DNA from: Leifsonia poae
GTDB lineage: Bacteria > Actinomycetota > Actinomycetes > Actinomycetales > Microbacteriaceae
Reading direction: 5' to 3'
Assembly: GCF_027921845.1 (NCBI RefSeq)
Contig: NZ_BSEN01000013.1
Location: forward strand, 1 to 64,000
DNA length: 64,000 nucleotides
Part shown: piece by piece, positions 32,041 through 40,580 of the stretch
Position numbering within the stretch: the first letter of the stretch is position 1
Layout of the letters: every line of letters begins with the position of its first letter
The notes under the pieces: model-generated
Seen by the model: the letters and a program-made list of their open reading frames with translations, nothing else
What the model was told of the DNA's origin: nothing
The model's database searches: none
Translations under genes and position numbers: made by a program

Positions 32041-32940
32041 GTGACGCGCAACGACGAGGTACGGACCGAGCTCCCGGGCATGGATGACACATCCCTCGCC
32101 GTCCGGCTCGGACCCACCGGTCGTCCCCTCCGCAGCTTCCCGGTGCCCGCCCCGCTCAAGGGCCACGGGCCGGCGCGCATCATCGCGCTCTGCAACCAGA
32201 AGGGCGGCGTCGGCAAGACGACGACCAGCATCAGCCTGGGCGCCTCCCTCGCCGAGTACGGTCGCCGCGTGCTCGCCATCGACTTCGACCCGCAGGGCGC
32301 GCTCTCGGCGGGTCTCGGGGCGCAGACGCACGACGTCACGACGATCTACGACCTGCTGCTGTCGCGCACGAAGGAGCCGGCCGAGGCGATCCAGCACACC
32401 GGCACTCCCGGGCTCGACATCATCCCGGCCAACATCGACCTCTCGGCCGCCGAGGTGCACCTCGTGAACGAGGTCGCGCGCGAGCAGATCCTCGCGAGCG
32501 TGTTGCGCAAGGTGAGCGCGGACTACGACGTCATCCTGATCGACTGCCAGCCGTCGCTCGGCATCCTGACCGTCAATGCTCTGACGGCGGCTCACGGCGT
32601 ACTGATCCCGCTGGAGTGCGAGTACTTCGCGCTGCGCGGCGTCGCGCTGCTCATCGAGACGATCGATAAGGTGCGCGAGCGCCTGAACCCGGCGATCAAG
32701 CTCGACGGCATCCTGGCCACCATGTACGACTCGCGCACGCTGCACTCGCGCGAGGTGCTGGAGCGGGTCGTCGACGCGTTCGGCGACAGCGTGCTCGAGA
32801 CGGTGATCTCGCGCACGGTCAAGTTCCCCGATGCCTCCGTCGCCGGCACCCCGATCACGCAGTTCGCGCCCGAGCACGCCGCCGCCGAGGCGTACCGCCA
32901 GCTGGCGAGGGAACTGATCTCGCGTGGCGCCGTCGCCTAG
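32041..32940 (+). CDS. ParA family ATPase of the scpAB cluster
   Basis: A 299-residue Walker-type ATPase with a deviant P-loop (ALCNQKGGVGKTTTSISLG), FDPQGALSAGL and LIDCQPSLG, typical of ParA/Soj proteins. No parB or parS is next to it; genes of this kind are regularly found before scpA-scpB in actinobacteria and may help chromosome organisation. A TAGACT box (31991-31996) gives a short leader. I chose the GTG at 32041 because GACGAGGA precedes it properly; an in-frame TTG at 31996 falls on the -10 box. Confidence 0.9.
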   Translation: MTRNDEVRTELPGMDDTSLAVRLGPTGRPLRSFPVPAPLKGHGPARIIALCNQKGGVGKTTTSISLGASLAEYGRRVLAIDFDPQGALSAGLGAQTHDVTTIYDLLLSRTKEPAEAIQHTGTPGLDIIPANIDLSAAEVHLVNEVAREQILASVLRKVSADYDVILIDCQPSLGILTVNALTAAHGVLIPLECEYFALRGVALLIETIDKVRERLNPAIKLDGILATMYDSRTLHSREVLERVVDAFGDSVLETVISRTVKFPDASVAGTPITQFAPEHAAAEAYRQLARELISRGAVA

Positions 32941-33769
32941 CCCGGCCGACAGCGACCAGGTCGAACCGGCGCCGTCCGTTCCCGAGCCCACCAGCTTCCG
33001 GGTCGCCCTCGGCGACTTCGAGGGCCCGTTCGACCTGCTGCTCTCGCTGATCACCAAGCACGAGCTCGACATCACCGAGATCTCGCTGAGCCGGGTCACC
33101 GACGAATTCATCAGCTACTTGCGCGCGCTCGACTCCGACGACAGCCTCGACGAGGCGAGCGAGTTCCTGCTCGTGGCCGCCACCCTGCTCGACCTCAAGG
33201 TCGCCGGGCTCCTCCCGCAGGGCGAACTCGTGGACGCGGAAGACGTGGCGCTGCTCGAGGCGCGTGACCTGCTCTTCGCCCGCCTGCTGCAGTACCGCGC
33301 CTTCAAGGAGGCGTCGGCGTGGTTCCAGGCAGGGCTTGAGGCCGAGTCCACCCGGCATGCCCGTTCGGTGCGCCTCGAGGACAAGTACCGGCAGCGCACG
33401 CCGGAGCTCGTGTGGACCCTCACCGCCGAGGACTTCGCCGCACTCGCCACGCTGGCGCTCACGCCGCGGGAGATCCCGGTGGTCGGCCTCGACCACCTGC
33501 ACGCGCCGCTGGTGAGCATCCGGGAGCAGGCGGCCCACGTGGTCGGAATGCTGCGCTCCGGCGAGACCCTCACCTTTCGGCAGCTGGTGGCCGGCGCCGA
33601 CCAGAAGGGCGTCGTGATCGCGCGCTTCCTGGCGGTGCTCGAGCTGTACCGGCACGCCGCCATCGCCTTCGAACAGCTGGAACCGCTCGGCGAGCTGACG
33701 CTGCGCTGGACGGCGGAGCACTGGTCGCAAGAGAATCTGTCCAATCTGGGAGCTGACTATGACGGTTGA
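32924..33769 (+). CDS. scpA: Segregation and condensation protein ScpA
   Basis: A 281-residue kleisin subunit bridging SMC heads in the bacterial condensin. The N-terminal FEGPFDLLLSLITKHELDITEISLS and the middle EFLLVAATLLDLKVAGLLP are diagnostic; the C-terminal winged helix is visible around GVVIARFLAVLELYRH. The start is GTG at 32924, overlapping the parA-like gene by 17 bases; the stop overlaps scpB. Confidence 0.95.
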   Translation: MAPSPSPADSDQVEPAPSVPEPTSFRVALGDFEGPFDLLLSLITKHELDITEISLSRVTDEFISYLRALDSDDSLDEASEFLLVAATLLDLKVAGLLPQGELVDAEDVALLEARDLLFARLLQYRAFKEASAWFQAGLEAESTRHARSVRLEDKYRQRTPELVWTLTAEDFAALATLALTPREIPVVGLDHLHAPLVSIREQAAHVVGMLRSGETLTFRQLVAGADQKGVVIARFLAVLELYRHAAIAFEQLEPLGELTLRWTAEHWSQENLSNLGADYDG

Positions 33770-34457
33770 GAACGCGGAGGCCGTGGAGGCCGGCGTCGCC
33801 GACGGCGCGGTGGACGCGCCTGCGGACGCGACAGACGCGACAGACGCGCCTGCGGGCGCGGCGGAGGCGCCCGCGCTGCCGGAGGGCATCGCCCTCGAGC
33901 GCGCACTGGAGGCCATCCTGATGGTCGCCGACGAGCCGATGAGCATCGTCACCCTGGCGACAGCGGTCGGCGCGCCGGTCTCGCGCGTGCGCGCCGCGGT
34001 GGACGCTCTGGTCGCGGACTTCGACGGCGTGGGGCCCGACGGCTCCGCGGGCACGGGGGTACGACGCGGCTTCGAGCTGCGCGAGGTCGGCGGCGGCTGG
34101 CGCATCTACGTGCGCGCGGAGTTCGATGCCGTCGTCGCGGGCTACGTGCTCGCCCAGAACCCCACCAGGCTGTCGCAGGCCGCGCTCGAGACGTTGGCGG
34201 TCATCGCCTACAAGCAGCCCATCAGCCGTGGTGCGATCGCCTCCATCCGGGCCGTGAATGTCGACTCGGTGGTGCGCACGCTGCTCGGCCGCGGTCTGAT
34301 CACGGAGATGTTCACCGACAGCGAGACGGGCGCCATCAACTACGGCACGACCGACCTGCTGCTCACCCAGCTCGGCATCAATTCGATCGACGAGCTCCCG
34401 AAGATCTCGCCGCTGCTCGCGGACGGCGTGGACGGGTTCGACGGCGATGTCCGCTAA
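33759..34457 (+). CDS. scpB: Segregation and condensation protein ScpB
   Basis: A 232-residue ScpB with tandem winged helices (LERALEAILMVADEPMS and SQAALETLAVIAYKQPISRG). It joins ScpA and SMC. The first 40 residues are a variable Ala/Asp/Thr tract built on short repeats (DATDATDAPAG) and are probably disordered. The ATG overlaps the scpA end by 11 bases and the stop overlaps the pseudouridine synthase gene. Confidence 0.95.
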   Translation: MTVENAEAVEAGVADGAVDAPADATDATDAPAGAAEAPALPEGIALERALEAILMVADEPMSIVTLATAVGAPVSRVRAAVDALVADFDGVGPDGSAGTGVRRGFELREVGGGWRIYVRAEFDAVVAGYVLAQNPTRLSQAALETLAVIAYKQPISRGAIASIRAVNVDSVVRTLLGRGLITEMFTDSETGAINYGTTDLLLTQLGINSIDELPKISPLLADGVDGFDGDVR

Positions 34458-35343
34458 GCACCAGGGGCGCGAGCCGGAGCGCGGTCGCGAGCCGGAGCGC
34501 GGCGGCCGCGATTCCGGTTCCGCCGACGCCCCGCACTGGTCGGACGCTCCGCAGGGGGAGCGGCTGCAGAAAGTGATGGCGGCCGCCGGCGTCGCCTCCC
34601 GGCGCGTCTCCGAGGACCTGATCGCGGCGGGACGCGTCACCGTCAACGGCGACGTCGTCACCGAGCTCGGGCGCCGCATCGACCCGGTCAACGACCTCGT
34701 CGCCGTCGACGGCTCGGCCGTTCAGCTCGACACCAGCCGGCGCTACGTGATGCTCAACAAGCCCGTCGGCGTCGTCAGCTCCATGCGCGACGAGCAGGGG
34801 CGCCCGGATCTGTCGCGCTTCACCGCCGACTACGCCGAACGGCTCTTCAATGTCGGGCGGCTCGACGCCGAGACGTCCGGGCTGCTGATCCTCACGAACG
34901 ACGGCGAACTCGCCCACGTGCTCGCGCATCCGAGTTTCGGGGTAACGAAGACCTACATCGCCCGGGTGCGCGGCGTCGTCACGCCGCAGACCATCGCCAC
35001 CCTCACCCGCGGCGTCGAACTCGAGGACGGACCGATCGCCGCCGACCGCGCGCGCCTGATCGAGCGCAGCTCGGCGAGCAGGGACAGTCTGGTCGAGATC
35101 ACGCTGCACTCGGGACGCAACCGCATCGTGCGCCGGATGATGGCCGAAGTCGGGCATCCGGTGATCGAGCTGGTGCGCCGGCAGTTCGGCCCGCTGCACC
35201 TCGGGACGCTGCGAGTGGGCATGATGCGCGACCTGACTAAGGTGGAACTCGGCCAGCTGCTGACGATCTCGCGGCAGAAGGACGACGCGAAGAAGGACGA
35301 CGCGAAGCCCGCCACGAAACCCACCGAGAGAGACGCCAGGTGA
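34447..35343 (+). CDS. rluB: RsuA/RluB-type rRNA pseudouridine synthase
   Basis: A 298-residue pseudouridine synthase with an N-terminal S4 domain (RLQKVMAAAGVASRR) and the catalytic Asp in FNVGRLDAETSGLLILTNDG. It then has HSGRNRIVRRMMAEVGHPV. By position after scpB it corresponds to the gene called rluB in M. tuberculosis, which would modify 23S rRNA; RsuA-like 16S specificity cannot be excluded. The tail is basic and acidic low complexity (KKDDAKPATKP). Confidence 0.88.
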   Translation: MSAKHQGREPERGREPERGGRDSGSADAPHWSDAPQGERLQKVMAAAGVASRRVSEDLIAAGRVTVNGDVVTELGRRIDPVNDLVAVDGSAVQLDTSRRYVMLNKPVGVVSSMRDEQGRPDLSRFTADYAERLFNVGRLDAETSGLLILTNDGELAHVLAHPSFGVTKTYIARVRGVVTPQTIATLTRGVELEDGPIAADRARLIERSSASRDSLVEITLHSGRNRIVRRMMAEVGHPVIELVRRQFGPLHLGTLRVGMMRDLTKVELGQLLTISRQKDDAKKDDAKPATKPTERDAR

Positions 35344-36428
35344 ACGACACGACCTCCCGGCTCAGCGGCCCCGTCCGCGTGGTCGGAACCGGGCTGCTCG
35401 GCGCCTCCGTCGGCCTTGCGCTGCGCGCCCGCGGAGTCGACGTGCTGCTCGCCGACGCATCGCCTGCCCACCTCAGCCTCGCCGCCGACTACGGCGCCGG
35501 CCGGGCCGACGACGGTTCGGCCGAGCCCGCGCTGATCGTCGTCGCGGTGCCGCCCGACCTCGTCGGCACCGTCGTGCGCGCCGAGCTCGCCGCGCATCCG
35601 GATGCCGTGGTCACCGATGTCGCGAGCGTCAAGGTCGCGCCGCTGGCGGAGCTCGAGGCGGCCGGCGTCGACCTCTCGCGCTACGTCGGCTCGCACCCGC
35701 TGGCCGGACGCGAGCGCGGCGGTCCCAGCGCCGGACGCGCCGACCTGTTCCTCGGCCGCCCATGGGTGGTCTGCGCGCGGCCGGAGAACGACCGCTCGTC
35801 CGTCTCGCTCGTCGAGGCGCTGATCCTCGACCTCGGTGCGACGCCCATCGAGATGCAGACCGCGGAGCACGACGCCGCGGTCGCGCTCGTCTCGCACACG
35901 CCGCAGATCGTCTCGAGCCTGATGGCCAAGCGCCTCGCCGGTTCGACGGATGCCGCGCTCGCGCTGGCCGGTCAGGGCGTGCGCGACGTCACGCGGATCG
36001 CCGGCAGCGAGCCCGAGCTCTGGGTGCAGATCCTCGGTGCGAACGCGCCGGCGGTCGTCGACATCCTGCGTGCCTACCGCGATGACCTCGACCGCATGCT
36101 GATCGCCCTCGGAGACATCGACGTCGCCGGATCGCGCCGCACCATCGCGGAAGAGCTCGCCGGCGGCAACCTCGGCGTCTCGCGCCTGCCCGGCAAGCAT
36201 GGGCAGGACAAGCGTTACGCCTCGATCGTGGTGATGGTCGACGACGAGCCCGGCGAGCTCGCCCGCCTGCTCACGGAGCTGGGCGAGATCGCTGTGAACC
36301 TGGAAGACCTGCGGCTCGAGCACTCGCCCGGCGCGCAGGTCGGTCTCGCGGAGATCGCCGTGCTGCCCGAAGTGCTGCAGCGCACGATCGACGACCTGAC
36401 CGCACGAGGATGGAGGATCGCCGGATGA
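35340..36428 (+). CDS. tyrA: Prephenate dehydrogenase
   Basis: A 362-residue enzyme oxidising prephenate to 4-hydroxyphenylpyruvate in tyrosine synthesis. The Rossmann motif is [19 protein letters not shown], and [20 protein letters not shown] and [13 protein letters not shown] carry substrate residues. A C-terminal ACT-like domain ([19 protein letters not shown]) points to tyrosine feedback. The start is GTG at 35340, overlapping the preceding stop by four bases (GTGA). Confidence 0.93.
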   Translation: MNDTTSRLSGPVRVVGTGLLGASVGLALRARGVDVLLADASPAHLSLAADYGAGRADDGSAEPALIVVAVPPDLVGTVVRAELAAHPDAVVTDVASVKVAPLAELEAAGVDLSRYVGSHPLAGRERGGPSAGRADLFLGRPWVVCARPENDRSSVSLVEALILDLGATPIEMQTAEHDAAVALVSHTPQIVSSLMAKRLAGSTDAALALAGQGVRDVTRIAGSEPELWVQILGANAPAVVDILRAYRDDLDRMLIALGDIDVAGSRRTIAEELAGGNLGVSRLPGKHGQDKRYASIVVMVDDEPGELARLLTELGEIAVNLEDLRLEHSPGAQVGLAEIAVLPEVLQRTIDDLTARGWRIAG

Positions 36429-37195
36429 CCGACGCCACGTCAGACGCCACGACTGGGGCCACCGCGCACGCCGACGACCTGAGCGGCACGATCGTCGTCG
36501 CCGTCGACGGCCCCGCCGGCAGCGGCAAGTCGAGCGTCAGCAAGGCCTCTGCGCGCAAGCTGGGGTTCGCGTACCTCGACACCGGCGCCGCGTATCGCGC
36601 ACTCAGCTGGTTCGTCGTGCAGCGCAGGCTCGACCCGACGGACTCCGCCGCCGTCATCGACGCGATCGCCGACTTCGACTACCGCATCGGCACGGATCCG
36701 AGCGGCGGCGACCCCGCCGACACCGGCGTCTTCGTCGGCGATCACGACGTGACCGAGGCCATCCGCGAGCCGGATGTGACCGCGGTCGTGAGCGCGATCG
36801 CCCGGGTTCCCGAGGTGCGCACGTACCTCACCGGACTGTTCCGCACGATCATCCGGCGCACCGAGCGGCCGGGCATCGTGGTGGAGGGGCGGGACATCAC
36901 GACGGTCGTCGCGCCGGACGCTCAGGTCCGCATCCTGCTCACTGCCAGCGAAGAGGCTAGAATAGCCAGGCGTTCCGCAGAGCTCGTCGGCCAGTCCGCC
37001 GCCCATGTCGGCGAGCAGCTCCACCGGCGCGACCGGGCCGATTCCCGCGTCGTGGACTTCATGAACGCCGCCGACGGTGTGACCACCGTCGATTCAACCG
37101 ATCTCGACTTCGACCAGACCGTGGATGCGGTCATCGAGGTCGTGCACTCCGTGACAGAACGCGACAGTGCACAGCGAAACCCCGAAAGCACGTGA
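36425..37195 (+). CDS. cmk: Cytidylate kinase
   Basis: A 256-residue CMP/dCMP kinase with the P-loop [16 protein letters not shown] and [10 protein letters not shown] (substrate binding), then the [14 protein letters not shown] region. The ATG at 36425 overlaps the tyrA stop. Around 36956-36970 the gene reads GCT AGA ATA GCC AGG, with codons rare in this genome; the embedded TAGAAT could be an internal promoter for der. A disordered Thr/Ala-rich N-terminus of about 20 residues precedes the enzyme. Confidence 0.95.
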   Translation: MTDATSDATTGATAHADDLSGTIVVAVDGPAGSGKSSVSKASARKLGFAYLDTGAAYRALSWFVVQRRLDPTDSAAVIDAIADFDYRIGTDPSGGDPADTGVFVGDHDVTEAIREPDVTAVVSAIARVPEVRTYLTGLFRTIIRRTERPGIVVEGRDITTVVAPDAQVRILLTASEEARIARRSAELVGQSAAHVGEQLHRRDRADSRVVDFMNAADGVTTVDSTDLDFDQTVDAVIEVVHSVTERDSAQRNPEST

Positions 37196-37199
37196 AGCC

Positions 37200-38711
37200 A
37201 TGACTGACAAAGCCGAACTGGCCGAGCCGGAAGGCGACGACGACCTCGTCGAGCGCCTCACCGATCTCGACGAAGAACTGGCCGCGCAGCGCGCCGCCGC
37301 GCTCCGCTCCGGCCTCGACGACTACGAGCTCGACGAGAGCGACCTCGACATCCTCGAGACCGTCAGCGACGATCCGGATGCCATCACCTACCTGCCCGCG
37401 CTGCCCGTGCTGGCGATCGTCGGCCGGCCCAACGTGGGCAAGTCCGCGCTCGTCAACCGCATCCTGGGCCGCCGCGAGGCCGTCGTCGAAGACACCCCCG
37501 GTGTGACGCGCGACCGCGTCTCGTACCAGGCGGAGTGGAACGGCCGGCGCTTCACGCTCGTCGACACCGGCGGCTGGGAGCCCGACGCCAAGGGCATCGA
37601 CGCGTCTGTCGCCGCCCAGGCCGAGATCGCGATCGACCTCGCCGACGCCGTGCTGTTCGTCGTCGACGCGAACGTGGGCGCCACCTCGACCGACGAGCAG
37701 GTCGTCCGGATGCTCCGCAAGGCGAACCGCCCGGTCTTCCTCGCGGCCAACAAGGTGGACGACGTTCGTCAGGAGCCCAACGCGACCGAACTCTGGTCTC
37801 TCGGACTCGGCGAGCCCCGCCCCGTCTCGGCTCTACACGGCCGTGGCGTCGCAGACCTGCTCGACGAGATCCTCAAGGTGCTGCCGCAGGTCTCCCGGGT
37901 CGCCAAGCAGGAGGTCGGAGGGCCGCGTCGTGTCGCGATCGTCGGTCGGCCGAACGTCGGCAAGTCCTCGCTGCTGAACAAGGCAGCAGGGGAGGAGCGC
38001 GTCGTCGTCAACGAGCTCGCGGGCACGACCCGTGACCCGGTGGACGAGCAGGTCGAGATCGCCGGCAAGGTGTGGCGCTTCGTCGACACCGCCGGCATCC
38101 GGCGTCGCGTCCACCTGCAGCAGGGCGCCGACTTCTATGCGTCGCTGCGCACCTCCACCGCGCTCGACAAGGCCGAGGTGGCCGTCGTAGTGCTCGACGT
38201 GACCGAGCCGATCAGCGAGCAGGATGTGCGCATCATCGACCTCGTGCTCGAATCGGGCCGTGCGCTCGTGCTGGCGTTCAACAAGTGGGACCTGCTCGAC
38301 GACGACCGCCGCCGGTACCTGGAGCGCGAGATCGAGCAGGACCTCGCGCACGTGTCGTGGGCGCCGCGCGTCAACATCTCCGCGCGCACCGGGCGCCACC
38401 TGGAGAAACTGGTGCCGGCTCTCGAGCTCGCGCTCGAGTCGTGGGACACCCGCATCCCCACCGGCAAGTTCAACGCCTTCCTGGCGGAGCTCACGGCCGC
38501 GCATCCGCACCCCGTGCGCGGTGGCAAGCAGCCGCGCGTGCTGTTCGGCACCCAGGCGACAAGCCGTCCGCCGACATTCGTGGTGTTCACGACCGGGTTC
38601 CTCGACCCCGGGTACCGCCGCTACATCATCCGGCGCCTGCGCGAGATCTACGGATTCGAGGGGACGCCGATCCAGCTCAACATGCGCGTGCGCGAGAAGC
38701 GCAAGCGCTAG
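37200..38711 (+). CDS. der: Ribosome-associated GTPase Der
   Basis: A 503-residue double GTPase needed for 50S assembly. Two G domains each show their P-loop: [14 protein letters not shown] and [22 protein letters not shown] and NKWDLL are also present, followed by a C-terminal KH-like domain ([20 protein letters not shown]). An acidic N-terminal extension of about 70 residues is usual in actinobacteria. It follows cmk by four bases and is the last gene of the backbone run. Confidence 0.96.
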   Translation: MTDKAELAEPEGDDDLVERLTDLDEELAAQRAAALRSGLDDYELDESDLDILETVSDDPDAITYLPALPVLAIVGRPNVGKSALVNRILGRREAVVEDTPGVTRDRVSYQAEWNGRRFTLVDTGGWEPDAKGIDASVAAQAEIAIDLADAVLFVVDANVGATSTDEQVVRMLRKANRPVFLAANKVDDVRQEPNATELWSLGLGEPRPVSALHGRGVADLLDEILKVLPQVSRVAKQEVGGPRRVAIVGRPNVGKSSLLNKAAGEERVVVNELAGTTRDPVDEQVEIAGKVWRFVDTAGIRRRVHLQQGADFYASLRTSTALDKAEVAVVVLDVTEPISEQDVRIIDLVLESGRALVLAFNKWDLLDDDRRRYLEREIEQDLAHVSWAPRVNISARTGRHLEKLVPALELALESWDTRIPTGKFNAFLAELTAAHPHPVRGGKQPRVLFGTQATSRPPTFVVFTTGFLDPGYRRYIIRRLREIYGFEGTPIQLNMRVREKRKR

Positions 38712-38732
38712 CGCCCCGGTCGCTCCGGCGCC

Positions 38733-38783
38733 GGTCGTGCAGTATCGCGAACCGAGAGCCGTCGGTCGTGCGGTATCGCACGA
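38733..38783. repeat. Direct repeat and hairpin between der and the DUF2252 gene
   Basis: Two copies of GGTCGTGCRGTATCGC at 38733-38748 and 38764-38779. The second is the core of a perfect hairpin: TCGTGC (38766-38771) pairs with GCACGA (38778-38783) around GGTATC. It lies between convergent genes and may terminate both. Confidence 0.65.
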
Positions 38784-38816
38784 TCGGGCGGCGGGCGCCG
38801 GGCGCGCGGGCCGCGC

Positions 38817-40217
38817 TCAGAGCGGCGCGGCCTCGTAGCGGCCGCTGACCACGGCGGCCTGCAGCGTCTCGTAGTCCGCGTGCGACTGGTCGGCGTAGGA
38901 GAGCGCCCATGTCGTCACCGCCTCAGGCAGCACGTCGCCATGCCCGATGTACCCGGCGATGAACGCAGCGTTCGCGCTGCGCGAGTGCGCCCGCGCCAGG
39001 AGCTGCGCGCAGGCGAAGGCGTAGTCGTCGAACGTCTGCTCCGCCATCCGGTCGATGTCGAACGACACGTTGCGGTCGCGGAACTGGCGCACGTAGAACC
39101 CGAAGCCCTCGAACGTCACGTAGCCCAGGAACGGGTCGGACACCGCCTGCAGGATGCGCTGCTTGGCCGTGACGCGGTATCCGTGGTGCTCGCCGAGACG
39201 CTCCCTGTCGATGCCGGCGACCTCTTCGCGTTCGACGCCGCCGAACTCCTGCACCACAGAATCGGTCGCCTCCTTGATCTGCAGGATGAGCGCTTCGCCA
39301 TGGGGCCCGGTGAGCACCACGATGAAGCAGCGCGTGCCCACGCTGCCCACACCGACGACCCGTCGCGCGACATCCGTCACGGTGTGCTGGGAGAGCAGCA
39401 GCGCGATGTCGGGGGAGACGGTGCGGCTGTAGCGGGCGAGCACCTCGCCGACGACCGACTCCATCTCCGGCGGCACGTGCGTCAGGCGGGGAGGCGCTTC
39501 GATGAGGTGCAATGACCCGTCGGCGGCGCGTTCCGTGATGCGGGAGATCACGCGCTCCGATGTGCGCTTCTCGGACGCCGCCACCAGGTCGCGCACGACG
39601 CGCTGCGTCTTCTTGCCGAACTGACGCCCGCCCCGCACAACGGCCGGGAGGAAGAAGCGCTCGGTGACCGGCACGCCCAGTGACTGGTGGAGCGCGTCGC
39701 GGTAGGTGCGGGCCGCGTGCAGAGCCGCCTCCCGGGCACGGGCGTCGCTCGCCCCGCGACCCCGCGCCGCGATCACCACGCTGGTGACCATGCGCTTGAG
39801 GTCCCACTCCCAGGGGCCGGTGGTGGCCTCGTCGAAGTCGTTGAGGTCGAACACCATCGAGCGCTCGGGGGAGGCGAACAGCCCGAAGTTGGCGATGTGG
39901 GCGTCGCCGCAGATGACGATGTCGGCGCCGCTGGTGGGGAGCCCCGCCAGGTCGGCGGCCTGGATGGCGGCGGTGCCGCGGTAGAACGCGAAGGGATCCT
40001 GCAGCATCCTGGCGATGCGCAGGGGCACCAGGTCGGGGAGACGGCGCGCGTGCTGCTGGTCGAGCACGCCGAGCGGATCGCGGGCGGCGTCGGGTACGTA
40101 GTGCGCCTGCGAGGATCGCGGGATACGCGAGCGGGCGGCCCTGCCCGACTCGTACCGCTCCTCGTGGGTGACGACGTGGTCGTGGTCGAAGCGGAGCCGG
40201 CCGGGTGCACGATTCAT
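38817..40217 (-). CDS. DUF2252 family protein
   Basis: A 466-residue DUF2252 protein, whose fold resembles aminoglycoside-phosphotransferase kinases. Kinase-like features include GDAHIANFGLFASPERSMVFDLNDFDEA (HxxN and DxxD-like metal and catalytic residues) and LQIKEATDS (a possible ATP-binding Lys). The function is unknown in this family. The ATG at 40217 is six bases after a TATCGT box (minus strand, 40224-40229), so it is leaderless; a longer upstream frame is not credible. Convergent with der. Confidence 0.88.
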   Translation of the reverse strand: MNRAPGRLRFDHDHVVTHEERYESGRAARSRIPRSSQAHYVPDAARDPLGVLDQQHARRLPDLVPLRIARMLQDPFAFYRGTAAIQAADLAGLPTSGADIVICGDAHIANFGLFASPERSMVFDLNDFDEATTGPWEWDLKRMVTSVVIAARGRGASDARAREAALHAARTYRDALHQSLGVPVTERFFLPAVVRGGRQFGKKTQRVVRDLVAASEKRTSERVISRITERAADGSLHLIEAPPRLTHVPPEMESVVGEVLARYSRTVSPDIALLLSQHTVTDVARRVVGVGSVGTRCFIVVLTGPHGEALILQIKEATDSVVQEFGGVEREEVAGIDRERLGEHHGYRVTAKQRILQAVSDPFLGYVTFEGFGFYVRQFRDRNVSFDIDRMAEQTFDDYAFACAQLLARAHSRSANAAFIAGYIGHGDVLPEAVTTWALSYADQSHADYETLQAAVVSGRYEAAPL

Positions 40218-40580
40218 GTGCTCACGATAGCGGCGTCGATCCGCGCGCCACGCCCGCGGGAGAGGGGCGTAAATTTCCGATGCAAACGCATAGGATACTC
40301 TCAGGTAGGAAGAACGGTCGGTATACCCAGCGTGAACGCGCGGTTTCAAGCGCCCCGAATCGCTTCGGAACGAGTCGCCAAAATGCCAGCTGACCACGTT
40401 TTTCGTAGCCTAGCGCCGAATTCGTAGCGCAAAACCACGCTGAGGTGGGGTAGACACGCCCGCCCACAAAGGGGGGTTTTGTACCCCGGTATGTCCTCAC
40501 TAATGTGGACACTACGAGAGCTACCCGACCGCGCCACCCGAAGGCGCGGGCTCTCCTATTTCAAGGACGCATACCCGATC
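40218..40580 (+). other. Intergenic control region before the glycosyltransferase gene
   Basis: This 363-base stretch holds no credible gene. It contains the DUF2252 promoter at its left end, a direct repeat TTCGTAGC (40403-40410 and 40422-40429) with TAGCCT between, a GGGG/CCCC mini-hairpin in the run GGGGTTTTGTACCCC, and the structured element at 40516-40555. Its base composition is more AT-rich than its surroundings, as expected of a promoter region. Confidence 0.6.
40516..40555 (+). promoter_or_regulatory. Two-stem leader RNA before the glycosyltransferase gene
   Basis: GAGAGC (40516-40521) pairs with GCTCTC (40550-40555), enclosing a seven-base bulge and a perfect inner stem: CCGCGCC (40529-40535) with GGCGCGG (40543-40549) around ACCCGAA. 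It ends 25 bases before the ATG. I do not match it to a named riboswitch; a regulatory RNA or attenuator controlling polymer synthesis is an inference. Confidence 0.5.
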
